Counted from the first letter of the stretch, positions 17,468 to 26,792 are shown. The stretch is DNA of 64,000 bases from DATJGR01 sp963812255 (GCA_963812255.1 CAWEUM010000003.1:1116001-1180000), one strand, 5' to 3'. Translations and numbers: made by a program. Notes: a model not told the origin generated them from the letters alone.

Positions 17468-18490
17468 ATGTGGGCGAATCCGATCACGCTGTGGCGCAAA
17501 GGCATTCTCGGCATGAACTGCCGCAACGTCGCCTATATCGGCCGCTACAACCCGCGCGAACGGTACCCGCTTGTCGACGACAAGTTGCTGACGAAGCTGG
17601 TGATCCGCAAGGCCGATGTCACCGCCCCCGAACTGTTGCTGGTGATTCGGCTGCAGCACGAAATCGAGCACATCGAAAAGATTCTCGACACGTTCACGCA
17701 GTTCGTCATCAAACCGGCGCGTGGCAGCGGCGGCAAAGGCATCCTCGTGATCGTAGGACGCGAAGGCGACCGGCTGGTGAAGTCGAGCGGCGCGCAACTG
17801 TCGGTTGCGGACGTAAAGCGCCATTTATCGAACATCATCAGCGGTCTCTACTCGCTCGGCGGACGCACCGACGTCGCCTTCGTCGAAGCGTTGGTGACCA
17901 TCGATACGACGTTTCAGCACATCAGCTACGAAGGGGTGCCGGACGTCCGTTTGATCGTATTCAAGGGATACCCGGTGATGGGGATGCTCCGCCTGGCGAC
18001 CAAGCGGTCAGACGGCAAGGCCAATCTGCACCAGGGCGCAGTCGGTCTGGGCATCGACATCGCAACCGGTCGCAGCATTGCTGCGGTGCAGTTCAATCGC
18101 CCCATCGATCGACATCCCGATACCGGCCACGAACTCGTCAACATCCAGGTACCGCACTGGCGACAATTGCTGTCGCTCGCAGCGCGGTGTTACGAGGTGA
18201 CGCGACTGGGATATCTCGGGGCCGACATGGTGCTCGATGCGCAGCGCGGCCCACTGCTGCTCGAACTGAACGCGCGGCCCGGTCTGACGATCCAGGTTGC
18301 CAACGATCGTGGCCTGCTGCCGCGATTGCGTCACGTCGAATCTCTCGACGAATTGCAGCACTTTACCGTCGAGGAGCGAATCGAATATGCGGTAGAGCAT
18401 TTCGCTCATGCGGCCGGCGCGCAACAGCCGTCGTTGTGGGACACTGAGAATGAGGCGAACGACCATCAGGTGGACGGTGTCCAAGGCTGA
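17468..18490 (+). CDS. RimK-like ATP-grasp ligase (alpha-L-glutamate ligase-like)
   Basis: A 340-residue ATP-grasp protein. Nucleotide-binding features are FVIKPARGSGGKGILVI (beta strand plus glycine loop) and the metal-binding end LGYLGADMVLDAQRGPLLLELNARPGLTIQVAN with the E-x-N pair. The N-terminus GILGMNCRNVAYIGRYNPRERYPLVDDKLLTK is the family start. Such enzymes join an amino acid to a carboxylate through an acyl-phosphate. It follows the transglutaminase-7TM gene after 3 bases, so the three genes form one operon. The acceptor substrate is unknown. Confidence 0.88.
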   Translation: MWANPITLWRKGILGMNCRNVAYIGRYNPRERYPLVDDKLLTKLVIRKADVTAPELLLVIRLQHEIEHIEKILDTFTQFVIKPARGSGGKGILVIVGREGDRLVKSSGAQLSVADVKRHLSNIISGLYSLGGRTDVAFVEALVTIDTTFQHISYEGVPDVRLIVFKGYPVMGMLRLATKRSDGKANLHQGAVGLGIDIATGRSIAAVQFNRPIDRHPDTGHELVNIQVPHWRQLLSLAARCYEVTRLGYLGADMVLDAQRGPLLLELNARPGLTIQVANDRGLLPRLRHVESLDELQHFTVEERIEYAVEHFAHAAGAQQPSLWDTENEANDHQVDGVQG

Positions 18491-18529
18491 TGATGAAAGG
18501 ACACCAACCGATCAGATGAGGGGAGCAAC

Positions 18530-18835
18530 ATGATCGTACTGAATGTCGAGATCGAAACCGAAGCCGGCGCAGTGGCGGCGCTCAAAGACGCAATTGTCGC
18601 GATGGAGGCGGCGAGCCGTGCCGAGCCCGGTTGCATCGACTACGTGTTCGCAACCGAAATCGGCAATCCGACGAAGCTGCGCATCATCGAACACTGGCAG
18701 GACATCGACGCACTGAAACTTCACTTCACGCTGCCGCATATGGCGGCGTTCAACGAAGCGATGCGCGCGCATCCGCCGAAGCGGGTCGATGTGAAGATGT
18801 TCGATGCAGCGCCGCTGCCGTTTCCACCGAAGTAG
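18530..18835 (+). CDS. ABM-domain (putative quinol monooxygenase) protein
   Basis: A 101-residue single-domain protein with the antibiotic-biosynthesis-monooxygenase fold: VEIETEAGAVAALKDAIVAMEAASRAEPGCIDYVFA followed by IIEHWQDIDALKLHFTLPHMAAF. Such proteins act on quinols or polyaromatics without a metal or cofactor, or are heme-related. The ribosome site GAGGGGAGC is strong. It is 39 bases downstream of the ligase and 45 bases before the M28 peptidase; whether it belongs to the same transcript is unclear. Confidence 0.8.
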   Translation: MIVLNVEIETEAGAVAALKDAIVAMEAASRAEPGCIDYVFATEIGNPTKLRIIEHWQDIDALKLHFTLPHMAAFNEAMRAHPPKRVDVKMFDAAPLPFPPK

Positions 18836-18880
18836 CCGCTGGAACATGGCGCGCAGGCCAATGCGAGCGCCGCGCTGACG

Positions 18881-21127
18881 ATGCCGCGCGGCTCCTCGAA
18901 ATTCGCCGCCGCCGGCTTCGTTGCATGCCTGCTGTTGCTCAGCGTCGTTTTCACCCTCAAGGCATTGAGCCTTGTGCCACCCGCCCCGCTCGGACTCGAC
19001 GCGCCTGAGAGTTCGTTCTCGTCCGCACGTGCGCGCGCTGAACTCGTCCGCCTGCTTGGCGACGAATCACCGCATCCGATCGGCAGCCCCGCCAACCGTC
19101 TCGTGAAGTCGCGGCTCATTGCGCGTCTGAACGAACTCGGCCTGACTCCCCAGGTGCAGGACAGGTTCGTCTGCAGTGCCCAATGGCCATTGTGCGGCTA
19201 CGTACAGAATGTACTGGCGCGCATCGACGGACAACGCAAACGCGCGGTGCTGCTGATGGCGCACTATGATTCCGTCCCGGATGCACCCGGCGCGGGCGAT
19301 GACGGTGCCGGCGTCGCAGCACTCCTCGAGATCGCTCGAATCCAGCACAACGCGCCGCAAACGCTCAACAGCATCGTGTTTGCATTCACCGACGGCGAAG
19401 AACCGGGGCTGCTCGGGGCCGAAGCGTTCTTCTCCCAGCATCCGTGGAGCCAAGACGTCGCGGCCGTCATCAATCTGGAAGGCGCCGGATCAGACGGGCC
19501 GGTGGCGTTGCTGCGCAGCGGTCCGCACAGCGGTCGTGTATTAGATGCGTTCCGGTCGGCGGCGCGCTATCCGGTTGCGTCGAGCTTCTCCGAAGAGTTG
19601 TTCAAACATATGCCGAACAACACCGACCTTTCGGTTTCGGACCGACACGGCAAACCCGGCGTCGATTTCGCCTTCGCCGGGCAACGCAATCACTACCACA
19701 CCCCACTCGATAGGATCGCGAATCTGAGCGCAGCGACGTTGCAACACCACGGCGAAAACGCGCTGCCGCTGGTTCGCGTGCTGGCCGACGCAGACCTGTC
19801 GAAGACTGCGCCAAACTACGTCTACACGACCCTCACTCAATCGATCTGGCTCGTCTACACGCCGCGGACGGGGCTATTGATATCGATCTTCGTGATCGTC
19901 GGACTCAGCCTCGCCACCTGGCGGCGCTGGCAGGGGCCCGGTCACTTCAGCGCCGCATTCGGGATCGTCGCGCTGGCGCTCGCGCTCGTCGTGGTACTCG
20001 AACTCGCACTGCTGGCGCTCGCGACGCTGCTGGCTTCGACCCGTGTGGCGTGGCCTGCCAACCCGTGGCCGTGGCGACTGATCATCTACACCACGCCGAT
20101 CGTTGCCATCGCGCTGCTGCGCCCGCTGGTGCGCCGCGTGGGCTTCTGGAACACATTGCTGGCGGCGTGGTGGCTGTGGGCGTTGCTGGCCCTGGCATTG
20201 GCATGGTTTCTCCCGCTGGCATCGCACTTGTTGTTGCCCGCCGCCTTCGTTGCGACGTTGGTCATTGTCACGCTCGCGTTCGCGGCCCCGTTGGATCGGC
20301 CGGCTATTCGCTGCGCTGCAGCCGTATTGAACGCACTGATCGCCGGGTTCTTCACATTGCCGCTCGCCTACATGGGCGAGATCACGCAAGGGCTGACGGC
20401 CGCAGCGTCGATGTTCGTACCGTTGGCACTGCTCGCGGTTACATTGCTGCCACTGATCGATCGCGGCCGCGTGACGCTCGCACGCCGGGTTGCCGTGTTG
20501 ATTCTCGCGATCGGCATCGTTTGGGCGTATTGGGCGCCGCTGTACTCGGAACAACGCGCGCAGCACGTGAATTTCACCTACGCACTCGACGCCGACTCGA
20601 AAACGGCGCAGTACATTGCATGGAGCCCCAATCCGTTGCCGGCGCGCGTCCTGCACGCATTACCCTTCGCGGCCGCAACGTCGCCATTGCCGTGGGATCT
20701 CGGAACATCGTTCGGCAAGGTGTTCGTTGCGCCGACGTCCGTTCAACCTCGGTCGATGACCGACACCACTCAGTCCATCCGCGGGGCGACGCACCGGTTG
20801 CAGCTCCATCCGGCCGCAAGCACCCATTCGATCTTTCTAGCCATTGAAGCCAAAGCGCCGATCAGCGCGATCCGTGTCGAGGGTCGCCCGGTCGTCACCG
20901 GCTCAGCGGCGCAAGGCGGCTACCGCCTCGTGCAGATCGTCGCGCCTCCGTCATCCGGCGTGGCGGTCGAGATCGATGCCCTGGCTGACCCGATCGACGC
21001 GTATCTGATCGACTGCCGCGACGGCTTGCCGGACAGCGCACGCGACCTGACGCAAGCGCGCGGCCGTCTCGCGGTACCAGTACACCAGGGCGATCGTTGG
21101 ATCGTTTACCGGCGGCTGACCCTATGA
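18881..21127 (+). CDS. Membrane-bound M28 family aminopeptidase (Fxna/ERMP1-like)
   Basis: A 748-residue protein. A signal anchor at residues 10-30 leads into an M28 zinc-peptidase domain: LMAHYDSVPDAPGAGDDGAG (first His and bridging Asp), IVFAFTDGEEPGLLGAEAFF (catalytic and metal Glu) and the last His in FAGQRNHYHTPLDRI. From about residue 325 there are nine or more hydrophobic segments and then a soluble C-terminal beta-rich domain. This layout is that of eukaryotic-type ER metallopeptidases also found in bacteria. It should cleave N-terminal residues of peptides on the periplasmic side. It is convergent with the esterase gene. Confidence 0.88.
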   Translation: MPRGSSKFAAAGFVACLLLLSVVFTLKALSLVPPAPLGLDAPESSFSSARARAELVRLLGDESPHPIGSPANRLVKSRLIARLNELGLTPQVQDRFVCSAQWPLCGYVQNVLARIDGQRKRAVLLMAHYDSVPDAPGAGDDGAGVAALLEIARIQHNAPQTLNSIVFAFTDGEEPGLLGAEAFFSQHPWSQDVAAVINLEGAGSDGPVALLRSGPHSGRVLDAFRSAARYPVASSFSEELFKHMPNNTDLSVSDRHGKPGVDFAFAGQRNHYHTPLDRIANLSAATLQHHGENALPLVRVLADADLSKTAPNYVYTTLTQSIWLVYTPRTGLLISIFVIVGLSLATWRRWQGPGHFSAAFGIVALALALVVVLELALLALATLLASTRVAWPANPWPWRLIIYTTPIVAIALLRPLVRRVGFWNTLLAAWWLWALLALALAWFLPLASHLLLPAAFVATLVIVTLAFAAPLDRPAIRCAAAVLNALIAGFFTLPLAYMGEITQGLTAAASMFVPLALLAVTLLPLIDRGRVTLARRVAVLILAIGIVWAYWAPLYSEQRAQHVNFTYALDADSKTAQYIAWSPNPLPARVLHALPFAAATSPLPWDLGTSFGKVFVAPTSVQPRSMTDTTQSIRGATHRLQLHPAASTHSIFLAIEAKAPISAIRVEGRPVVTGSAAQGGYRLVQIVAPPSSGVAVEIDALADPIDAYLIDCRDGLPDSARDLTQARGRLAVPVHQGDRWIVYRRLTL

Positions 21128-21146
21128 GCGCAGATGAGAGTGAGGC

Positions 21147-21173
21147 AGAGGGTCAGGGCGACTCTGACCCTCT
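21147..21173. terminator. Hairpin between convergent genes (GGGTCAGAGT family)
   Basis: AGAGGGTCAG (21147-21156) and CTGACCCTCT (21164-21173) form a perfect 10-bp stem with a 7-base loop. It lies between the stop codons of the M28 peptidase and the opposing esterase, and closely resembles the hairpin at 1909-1934, also between two converging genes. A bidirectional terminator role is likely. Confidence 0.65.
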
Positions 21174-22255
21174 TATCCGAGAAACCAGTCGAGAATTCTC
21201 GGGTTTTCGTCGCGCGGATAGGTGTGCGACAGGTCTTCGATCTCGCGGAACATGACGTCGGCGCCGGCCGCCATGAGCGCGGCGTGCGCGGTGCGCGCCA
21301 TGTCGATCGGAAACATCCAGTCGAGTGCGCCATGCACGAGATAAACCGGCAGCCCCGCAATATCCGACGCCGCTTCGAGCAGCATCGGATGAAAACTCCC
21401 TGAGATCGGCGCTAGATGCGTGAACGGCGCGCGTTGCATCAAGCCGGTCAAGAGCGCGAACGTGCCGCCGTCCGACATGCCGGTCAGCAGCACGCGACCG
21501 GGGTCGATCGACCAACGCGCAGCAACGCGCCGCACCAGATCGCGTAGCGCATCGCCGTCCAGTGACGGATCCATCAGCGACCAGGTTCCGCCGCGCGAGG
21601 TGGGGCTGATGACGATACAGCCACGCGTGCGCGCTTCGCGCAGCCAGGTCCACAGGAAATCGGCACCGTGCCCGCTGCCGCCATGCAGCGCGACAATCAA
21701 CGGACACGGCATCGCGGCATCGTAGAATTCCGGCACATACAGCGAGAATCCACCCCGTGTATCGCGCGCGTTCTCCACGTTGAGAACACCCACCTCGTCG
21801 CGCTGCGCATCCGCATCGGCGAGACGCCGCACGAGTTCATCATCGCTGCGGCGCTCGGGTTCCAGGAAGAACCGGCTCACCGGCGGCAGCATGAACGTCA
21901 GCGGATACAACGCTTCTAACGCTTGGGTGCCGGCACGCATCGCGCGATACGCCCGCATCGCACCATTCGCCTCCTTCGCGCTCTCGGCCACGCCGTCGAG
22001 CGCGCGTAGTGCGGCATCACACGCTGTGACGAGTTGGGTGTGGAAGTACTGCAGATCGTCTGGCCACGGCACCGCATCGAATTGCGCGCGACCAGCGCGC
22101 AGTGGCGCAGCGTACTCGGCGACCGACGCCGCCAACCGCGGCAAATGCGGCGGATGCAGATGCCGACCGACGAACGCCAATACGTCCAGCGCCGTGAGCA
22201 GCGGCGGCACCAGAGCCGTGGTCGCGTCGAGTAACGTCTCGGTGTCGTCGGTCAT
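21173..22255 (-). CDS. Alpha/beta hydrolase, PHB-depolymerase/phospholipase-carboxylesterase like
   Basis: The ATG at 22255 gives a 360-residue protein. The first 180 residues are helical and unassigned; the second half is an alpha/beta hydrolase with the oxyanion region IVALHGGSGHGADFLW, the nucleophile elbow GMSDGG, the Asp in HGALDWMFPIDM and the His in IEDLSHTYPRDENPRILDWFL. It should be a cytosolic esterase or thioesterase. The open frame extends up to 22393, but the extra 46 residues lack family character and overlap the divergent VOC gene start. No partner genes are evident. Confidence 0.8.
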   Translation of the reverse strand: MTDDTETLLDATTALVPPLLTALDVLAFVGRHLHPPHLPRLAASVAEYAAPLRAGRAQFDAVPWPDDLQYFHTQLVTACDAALRALDGVAESAKEANGAMRAYRAMRAGTQALEALYPLTFMLPPVSRFFLEPERRSDDELVRRLADADAQRDEVGVLNVENARDTRGGFSLYVPEFYDAAMPCPLIVALHGGSGHGADFLWTWLREARTRGCIVISPTSRGGTWSLMDPSLDGDALRDLVRRVAARWSIDPGRVLLTGMSDGGTFALLTGLMQRAPFTHLAPISGSFHPMLLEAASDIAGLPVYLVHGALDWMFPIDMARTAHAALMAAGADVMFREIEDLSHTYPRDENPRILDWFLG

Positions 22256-22380
22256 GCATCGCCTCGGAGTCGTGTGAAAAGCCGCCTCGCCCCGAATCTT
22301 CGGCGTGATGGCTCTGTGCGACAAGTCTGCTTTAATGTCATGCATCTCAGTCCACCGTCGCACCGCGCAGGAGAGCCACC

Positions 22381-23232
22381 GTGAGCAAGACATTCGACCG
22401 GAGTGCAGAGGACGTTGGGAATATCCTCGCGCTCGAGCACTTGAACCTCACAGTACCCGATCAAGCGCTCGCGTCACTGTTCTACGTGTCGGGCCTTGGC
22501 TTCACGCGCGATCCATACGTCGATTTCGGCGTGTTCAACTTCAACAACATGTGGGTCAACGTCGGTGACCAGCAGTTTCACCTGCCGCAGGGCAACGCGC
22601 AGCGATTCCGCGGCACGATCGGGCTCGTCGTGCCCGATCTGGAGCAGCTCCGATGGCGCCTCGACCAGATCGGCAGATCGTTGAAGGACACCCAGTTCGG
22701 CTGGGAGGTCTACGACGATCATATTGGTGTGACCTGCCCCTGGGGCAACCGCATACGCTGCCACGCGGCGAACGAGAAGATGTCGCTCGGGATCGGCTAT
22801 CTCGACATGGGCGTGCGGACCGGAACCGCCGCGCCCATCGCCCGTTTTTACCGCGATGTTTTCGCAACCCCCGCCATCGAAACCAACGGCGTGACTGAGG
22901 TGCACATGGGTACGAACCAGATACTGCGCTTCGTCGAGAAGGACGGCGACATCGGCAGCTACGACGGCCACCACATCGCAATCTATGTCGCGAACTTCTC
23001 GGCCGCGCACGACTGGCTCAACGCGCGTGCGTTGATCAGCGAAGAGTCCGATCAGCATCAGTACCGCTTTCAGGCAATCGTCGATCCTTCGCACGGCGAA
23101 ACGGCGCTGGTCGAACTCGAACACGAAGTGCGCAGCATGAAGCATCCGATGTGGGGACGCCGGCTGACGAATCGTAATTCCGGGCAAACGTTCATCACGT
23201 TTCACCGCGGCCGCGAAGCGTTCGTGCCGTGA
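22381..23232 (+). CDS. Two-domain VOC (glyoxalase/dioxygenase-like) protein
   Basis: A 283-residue protein with two VOC modules: LALEHLNLTVPDQALASLFYVSGLGFTRDPYVDF ... TFHLPQG, then IGYLDMGVRTGTAAPIARFYRDVFATPAIE ... VHMGTNQILRFVE and HHIAIYVANFSAAHDWL. Start is GTG with CAGGAGAG upstream. The stop codon overlaps the next start (GTGA), so it is translated together with the AAA and VWA genes. Family members include extradiol dioxygenases and glyoxalases; metal ligands such as H-x-x (VTEVHMG, HHIAIYV) can be seen, but no substrate is assigned. Confidence 0.78.
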   Translation: MSKTFDRSAEDVGNILALEHLNLTVPDQALASLFYVSGLGFTRDPYVDFGVFNFNNMWVNVGDQQFHLPQGNAQRFRGTIGLVVPDLEQLRWRLDQIGRSLKDTQFGWEVYDDHIGVTCPWGNRIRCHAANEKMSLGIGYLDMGVRTGTAAPIARFYRDVFATPAIETNGVTEVHMGTNQILRFVEKDGDIGSYDGHHIAIYVANFSAAHDWLNARALISEESDQHQYRFQAIVDPSHGETALVELEHEVRSMKHPMWGRRLTNRNSGQTFITFHRGREAFVP

Positions 23233-24062
23233 AAGCGCAGAACATGGAGCAGCAGATCGAACCCTACTATCTGGCAATCGGCGATGAACTCGAGGTCTTC
23301 GAAGCCGCGTACGAGGCACGGCTGCCGGTTCTGCTGAAAGGCCCGACCGGCTGCGGCAAAACCCGTTTCGTCGAATACATGACGTGGCGGCTGTACCGTC
23401 AGCACGAGTCGGCGCGGCAGCTGCTGGACGAACCGCTCGTTACTGTCAGCTGCCACGAAGATCTCACCGCCACGGATCTGGTCGGGCGCTTTCTGCTGCG
23501 TGGCGACGAGGCCGTGTGGATGGACGGACCGTTGACCCGCGCGGTGCGTGCCGGTTCGATCTGCTATCTCGACGAGATCGTCGAGGCGCGCAAAGACACC
23601 ACTGTGATCATTCACTCGCTGACCGACCATCGGCGCATGCTGCCAATTGAAAAGACTGGCGAATTGCTGCCCGCGCATCCGGATTTCCTATTGGTGATTT
23701 CGTACAACCCGGGCTATCAGAGCGTGCTGAAAGATCTCAAAGCCAGCACGCGTCAGCGCTTCGTTGCCATCGCATTCGATTATCCGGATATCGAGCGCGA
23801 GGCGATCATCATCGCGCACGAAAGCGGCGTCGACACCACCACAGCAGAAAGGCTCGCCGTTATCGGTGCGAAGACGCGTCAGCTGGCGGAGCAGGGTTTC
23901 GACGACGGCGTCAGCACGCGCCTGCTGACTTACACCGGTCAGCTGATTCGGCGCGGCATCGAACCGCGACGTGCCTGCGAGATCGGCATCGTCCACGCGG
24001 TGTCCGACGATGCGACGGTGCAGAGCGCGGTGGCGGACGTCGTCGACGTCGTTTTACCGTGA
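23229..24062 (+). CDS. AAA+ ATPase of the CbbQ/NirQ/NorQ (MoxR-like) family
   Basis: A 277-residue MoxR-type AAA ATPase. Walker A is GPTGCGKT at residues 38-45, Walker B SICYLDEIVEA, followed by sensor-1 region LLVISYNPGYQSV and the arginine-rich STRQRFVAIAFDYP. This group remodels enzymes such as RuBisCO or nitric oxide reductase together with a VWA-domain partner, which is the next gene. Start is GTG at 23229 (GTGA overlap) or ATG at 23244. Neither RuBisCO nor Nor genes lie in the window, so the client is unknown; the upstream VOC protein is a candidate by position. Confidence 0.9.
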   Translation: MKAQNMEQQIEPYYLAIGDELEVFEAAYEARLPVLLKGPTGCGKTRFVEYMTWRLYRQHESARQLLDEPLVTVSCHEDLTATDLVGRFLLRGDEAVWMDGPLTRAVRAGSICYLDEIVEARKDTTVIIHSLTDHRRMLPIEKTGELLPAHPDFLLVISYNPGYQSVLKDLKASTRQRFVAIAFDYPDIEREAIIIAHESGVDTTTAERLAVIGAKTRQLAEQGFDDGVSTRLLTYTGQLIRRGIEPRRACEIGIVHAVSDDATVQSAVADVVDVVLP

Positions 24063-26095
24063 CCGGGCCCGGCGTCGAACTGCTCGACGTCGAGCGCCGT
24101 ATCGCGCTGTTCGCTCAGGCGATCACCGGCGCCGCATACGAAGTCCGCGCAGCCGAGACGTTCGCAGGCGATCAAGCTATTGCGCGCCACGATCGCGCGA
24201 TGCTCAGTTCAATGGCGTTGTATCTGCCATCGAGTATCGCCGCCCATGCCGATGCACAGCTCAATCGCCGCACGTTCCGGCTGCTGTCGCTGCATCAGCT
24301 CGGCTACCGCGAGTTCGGTACGTTTGCATTCCGTCTCGCGACCGCGGCGGAACGCTCGCCGATTTTGTCGGCGCGAATCGGCATACCGGCGATCGTGCGG
24401 GAATCCGACCTCGACGCATTTTACGAACGCTTCGCGATGCCTGCATTGGCGCGCGTATTGTTCCGGTTGATCGAGGCGCATCGGATCGATACGAGAATGA
24501 TCGCGGTCTATCCAGGTGTACGCCGAGACCACGCGCGTGAAGCCGCCGCCGAATTGGATCGTCGGGCACCGTTGCAGGTCGTAGCGGATCTGCGCGACGT
24601 TCTAGAGGCGATGCTGCGCTTCACGTTGGGTGCTTCGAAGCACGATCTGATCGAACTCGATATGACCGGAGTCCTCGATTCGATTCTGGTTGCGATATCG
24701 ACGGTTCGCTGTCGCGATAGCGACGTTTATGCGACCGCGCAGGCAACTGTTCGGATCTATATGTTGCTAGACGCCCAAGGCCTGATACCTGCGGCGACAG
24801 CCGTCGTCGCCGAGGTGGCCGAGGAAACCGCCGAACAACGCCCGGCACTGCATGGCGCGCCGCCAACCGAATGGCTGCAACGCGAAGACCGCCTCGACGA
24901 TTGGGACCAGGAATTGGAAGGGCTCGACGCGACGATTGCAACCCGTGCACTCGACGCCGAATCCGGCATCGCCGAAGCGGGCGCGGAGAGACCACCGGAT
25001 ATCGACGTGCGCCGCCTCAGCGATGCGCGCGACACGCTGGCACGCCGCATCGACATGGAACGCAGTACGCTTGCCCATACACTCGGCCACGACGACAAAC
25101 CCGCGAGCCAGAGTTTTCTCTATGACGAATGGGATGCACACGGACAGCGCTATCTGCGCGGCTGGTGCCGGCTCTACGAGCGACGTATCGAACCCGGTGA
25201 CGCCGCCGCCGTCATCGCATTGCTGAATCGCATCGCACCGCACGAGCGACGGGTTCGACGACAATTTCAGCAACTGCCGTTGCATGCTTACCAGCGCACC
25301 CGGCGCGTGCTCGACGGCGAGGAACTCGACTGGGATCAGGTCCTCGACCACCGCACCGAATTACGGCGCGGCGCGGTGCCGGACGAACGCGTCTATCAGC
25401 GCCGCGACCGCGTCACGCGCGACGTCGCGGCCGCGTTCCTGATCGATCTGTCCGCATCGACCGACGACCCGGTGGTGCAGCCGGCGCCCCCCGACGTCGA
25501 CGTCGATGACGATGACGATTCGTTTCTGTGGCAACCAGCGCGCATCGAACCCAGCGCACCGGCCGCACGGCGCATCGTCGACGTGCTGCGCGATTCGATC
25601 GCATTGATGGCGCGCGCGCTCGACAGCCACGGCGACGCGTATGGGATCTTCGGCTTCTCCGGCTACAGCCGCGACTGCGTGGAGTACTACATCGCGAAGG
25701 AATTCGGTGACGCGTTTCGCGGCGCGAACCTCAAGGCGCTCGTTGGCATGCGCCCGCGCCGAAGCACGCGCATGGGACCGGCGATTCGCCACAGTACCGC
25801 GAAGCTCGCGCGAACCGGTAGCGCACTGAAGGTGCTGATCATGTTGTCGGACGGATTTCCTCAGGACTGCGACTACGGTCCCGACCGCAGCGATCACGAA
25901 TATGGCGTCGCCGACACGGCGAAGGCGCTCGAAGAAGCCGCGCGCGCGGGGGTGCAGACGTTCTGTATTACCGTCGATCGATCAGGGCACGACTACCTGA
26001 AGCGCATGTGCCCGGACGATCGTTACATGCTGATCGAGGACATCGAGTCGCTGCCCGATGCCCTCACCAAGGTGTATCAAAAGCTGACTGCTTAA
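24059..26095 (+). CDS. NorD/CbbO-type VWA domain protein
   Basis: A 678-residue protein, coupled by GTGA to the AAA gene. The N-terminal two thirds are helical and charged; the C-terminal VWA domain (about residue 455 to end) has the MIDAS motif DLSAS in VAAAFLIDLSASTD, then GIFGFSGYSRDCVEYYIAKEF, MGPAIRHSTAKL and VLIMLSDGFPQDCDY. The N-terminal region includes SFLYDEWDAHGQRYLRGWCRLYERR, typical of NorD. It probably hands a client to the AAA ring for cofactor loading or reactivation. The gene ends with no further coupled partner. Confidence 0.88.
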   Translation: MTGPGVELLDVERRIALFAQAITGAAYEVRAAETFAGDQAIARHDRAMLSSMALYLPSSIAAHADAQLNRRTFRLLSLHQLGYREFGTFAFRLATAAERSPILSARIGIPAIVRESDLDAFYERFAMPALARVLFRLIEAHRIDTRMIAVYPGVRRDHAREAAAELDRRAPLQVVADLRDVLEAMLRFTLGASKHDLIELDMTGVLDSILVAISTVRCRDSDVYATAQATVRIYMLLDAQGLIPAATAVVAEVAEETAEQRPALHGAPPTEWLQREDRLDDWDQELEGLDATIATRALDAESGIAEAGAERPPDIDVRRLSDARDTLARRIDMERSTLAHTLGHDDKPASQSFLYDEWDAHGQRYLRGWCRLYERRIEPGDAAAVIALLNRIAPHERRVRRQFQQLPLHAYQRTRRVLDGEELDWDQVLDHRTELRRGAVPDERVYQRRDRVTRDVAAAFLIDLSASTDDPVVQPAPPDVDVDDDDDSFLWQPARIEPSAPAARRIVDVLRDSIALMARALDSHGDAYGIFGFSGYSRDCVEYYIAKEFGDAFRGANLKALVGMRPRRSTRMGPAIRHSTAKLARTGSALKVLIMLSDGFPQDCDYGPDRSDHEYGVADTAKALEEAARAGVQTFCITVDRSGHDYLKRMCPDDRYMLIEDIESLPDALTKVYQKLTA

Positions 26096-26129
26096 CAGGA
26101 TGTCAGTGACTCGCTAAGCCGATGTTCGA

Positions 26130-26792
26130 TCAGTCGTCACCGAAGCCCCCGAGCAGGTGCAGCAAGCTCGCGAACAGGTTGTAGATCGAAACATAGAGGC
26201 TGACCGTCGCGCGAATGTAATTCGTCTCACCACCGCTGATGATCAGGCCCGTTTCGAACAGGATCGCCGCGCACGCGAACAGCACGATGCCGGCCGATAT
26301 CGCGAGCGAGAGACCGGAAATGTCCACGAAATAGTTCAGCAGAATCGCGCCGATCAGCACGAAGAACCCGGTGACGAGAAATCCACTCAGGAAGCTGAAA
26401 TCCCTGCGTGTGGTCAGCGCGTACATCGACAGTCCGACGAATGCGCCGGACGTCAGCGCCAGCGCCTGACCGACGAGTTGGTGACCATTGGGAAGTTTCA
26501 GATACAACGACAACAGTGGCCCCAGCGAGTATCCGAGAAAACCGGTAAAGGCGAATACCGCAAGCAGGCCCCAGGCGCTGTTCGCTAGACGGTGCACCAC
26601 GAACAGCAGGCCGAAGAAGCCGATCAACGTCGGGAAAAACCCGAGGTACGGTGCGTCGCTGGCGACCGCCACGTAGGTGATCATCGAGCTGAACGCCAAC
26701 GTCAATCCGAGCAATAGATACGTATTGCGCAGGACGCTGTTGATTTCGATCGAACGTGCGGGCGCGCCGCTGAGCCGTCTGATATCCGCCAC
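26130..26792 (-). CDS. Bax inhibitor-1 family membrane protein (YccA-like)
   Basis: An integral membrane protein with about seven helices, 220 residues from the preferred GTG start at 26792, which has GGAGG four bases upstream; the frame runs to 26864 but the added residues look like untranslated leader. Family features are NTYLLLGLTLAFSSMITYVAV at the front and ISGGETNYIRATVSLYVSIYNLFASLLHLLGGF at the end. E. coli YccA modulates the FtsH protease and BI-1 proteins are calcium leak channels; the role here is not known. It is divergent from the DksA-like gene. Confidence 0.88.
   Translation of the reverse strand: MADIRRLSGAPARSIEINSVLRNTYLLLGLTLAFSSMITYVAVASDAPYLGFFPTLIGFFGLLFVVHRLANSAWGLLAVFAFTGFLGYSLGPLLSLYLKLPNGHQLVGQALALTSGAFVGLSMYALTTRRDFSFLSGFLVTGFFVLIGAILLNYFVDISGLSLAISAGIVLFACAAILFETGLIISGGETNYIRATVSLYVSIYNLFASLLHLLGGFGDD

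Noticed and set aside
23229..26095. Assignment as norQ/norD or cbbQ/cbbO proper
   Set aside because: No nitric-oxide reductase or RuBisCO genes are near; only family-level naming is justified.
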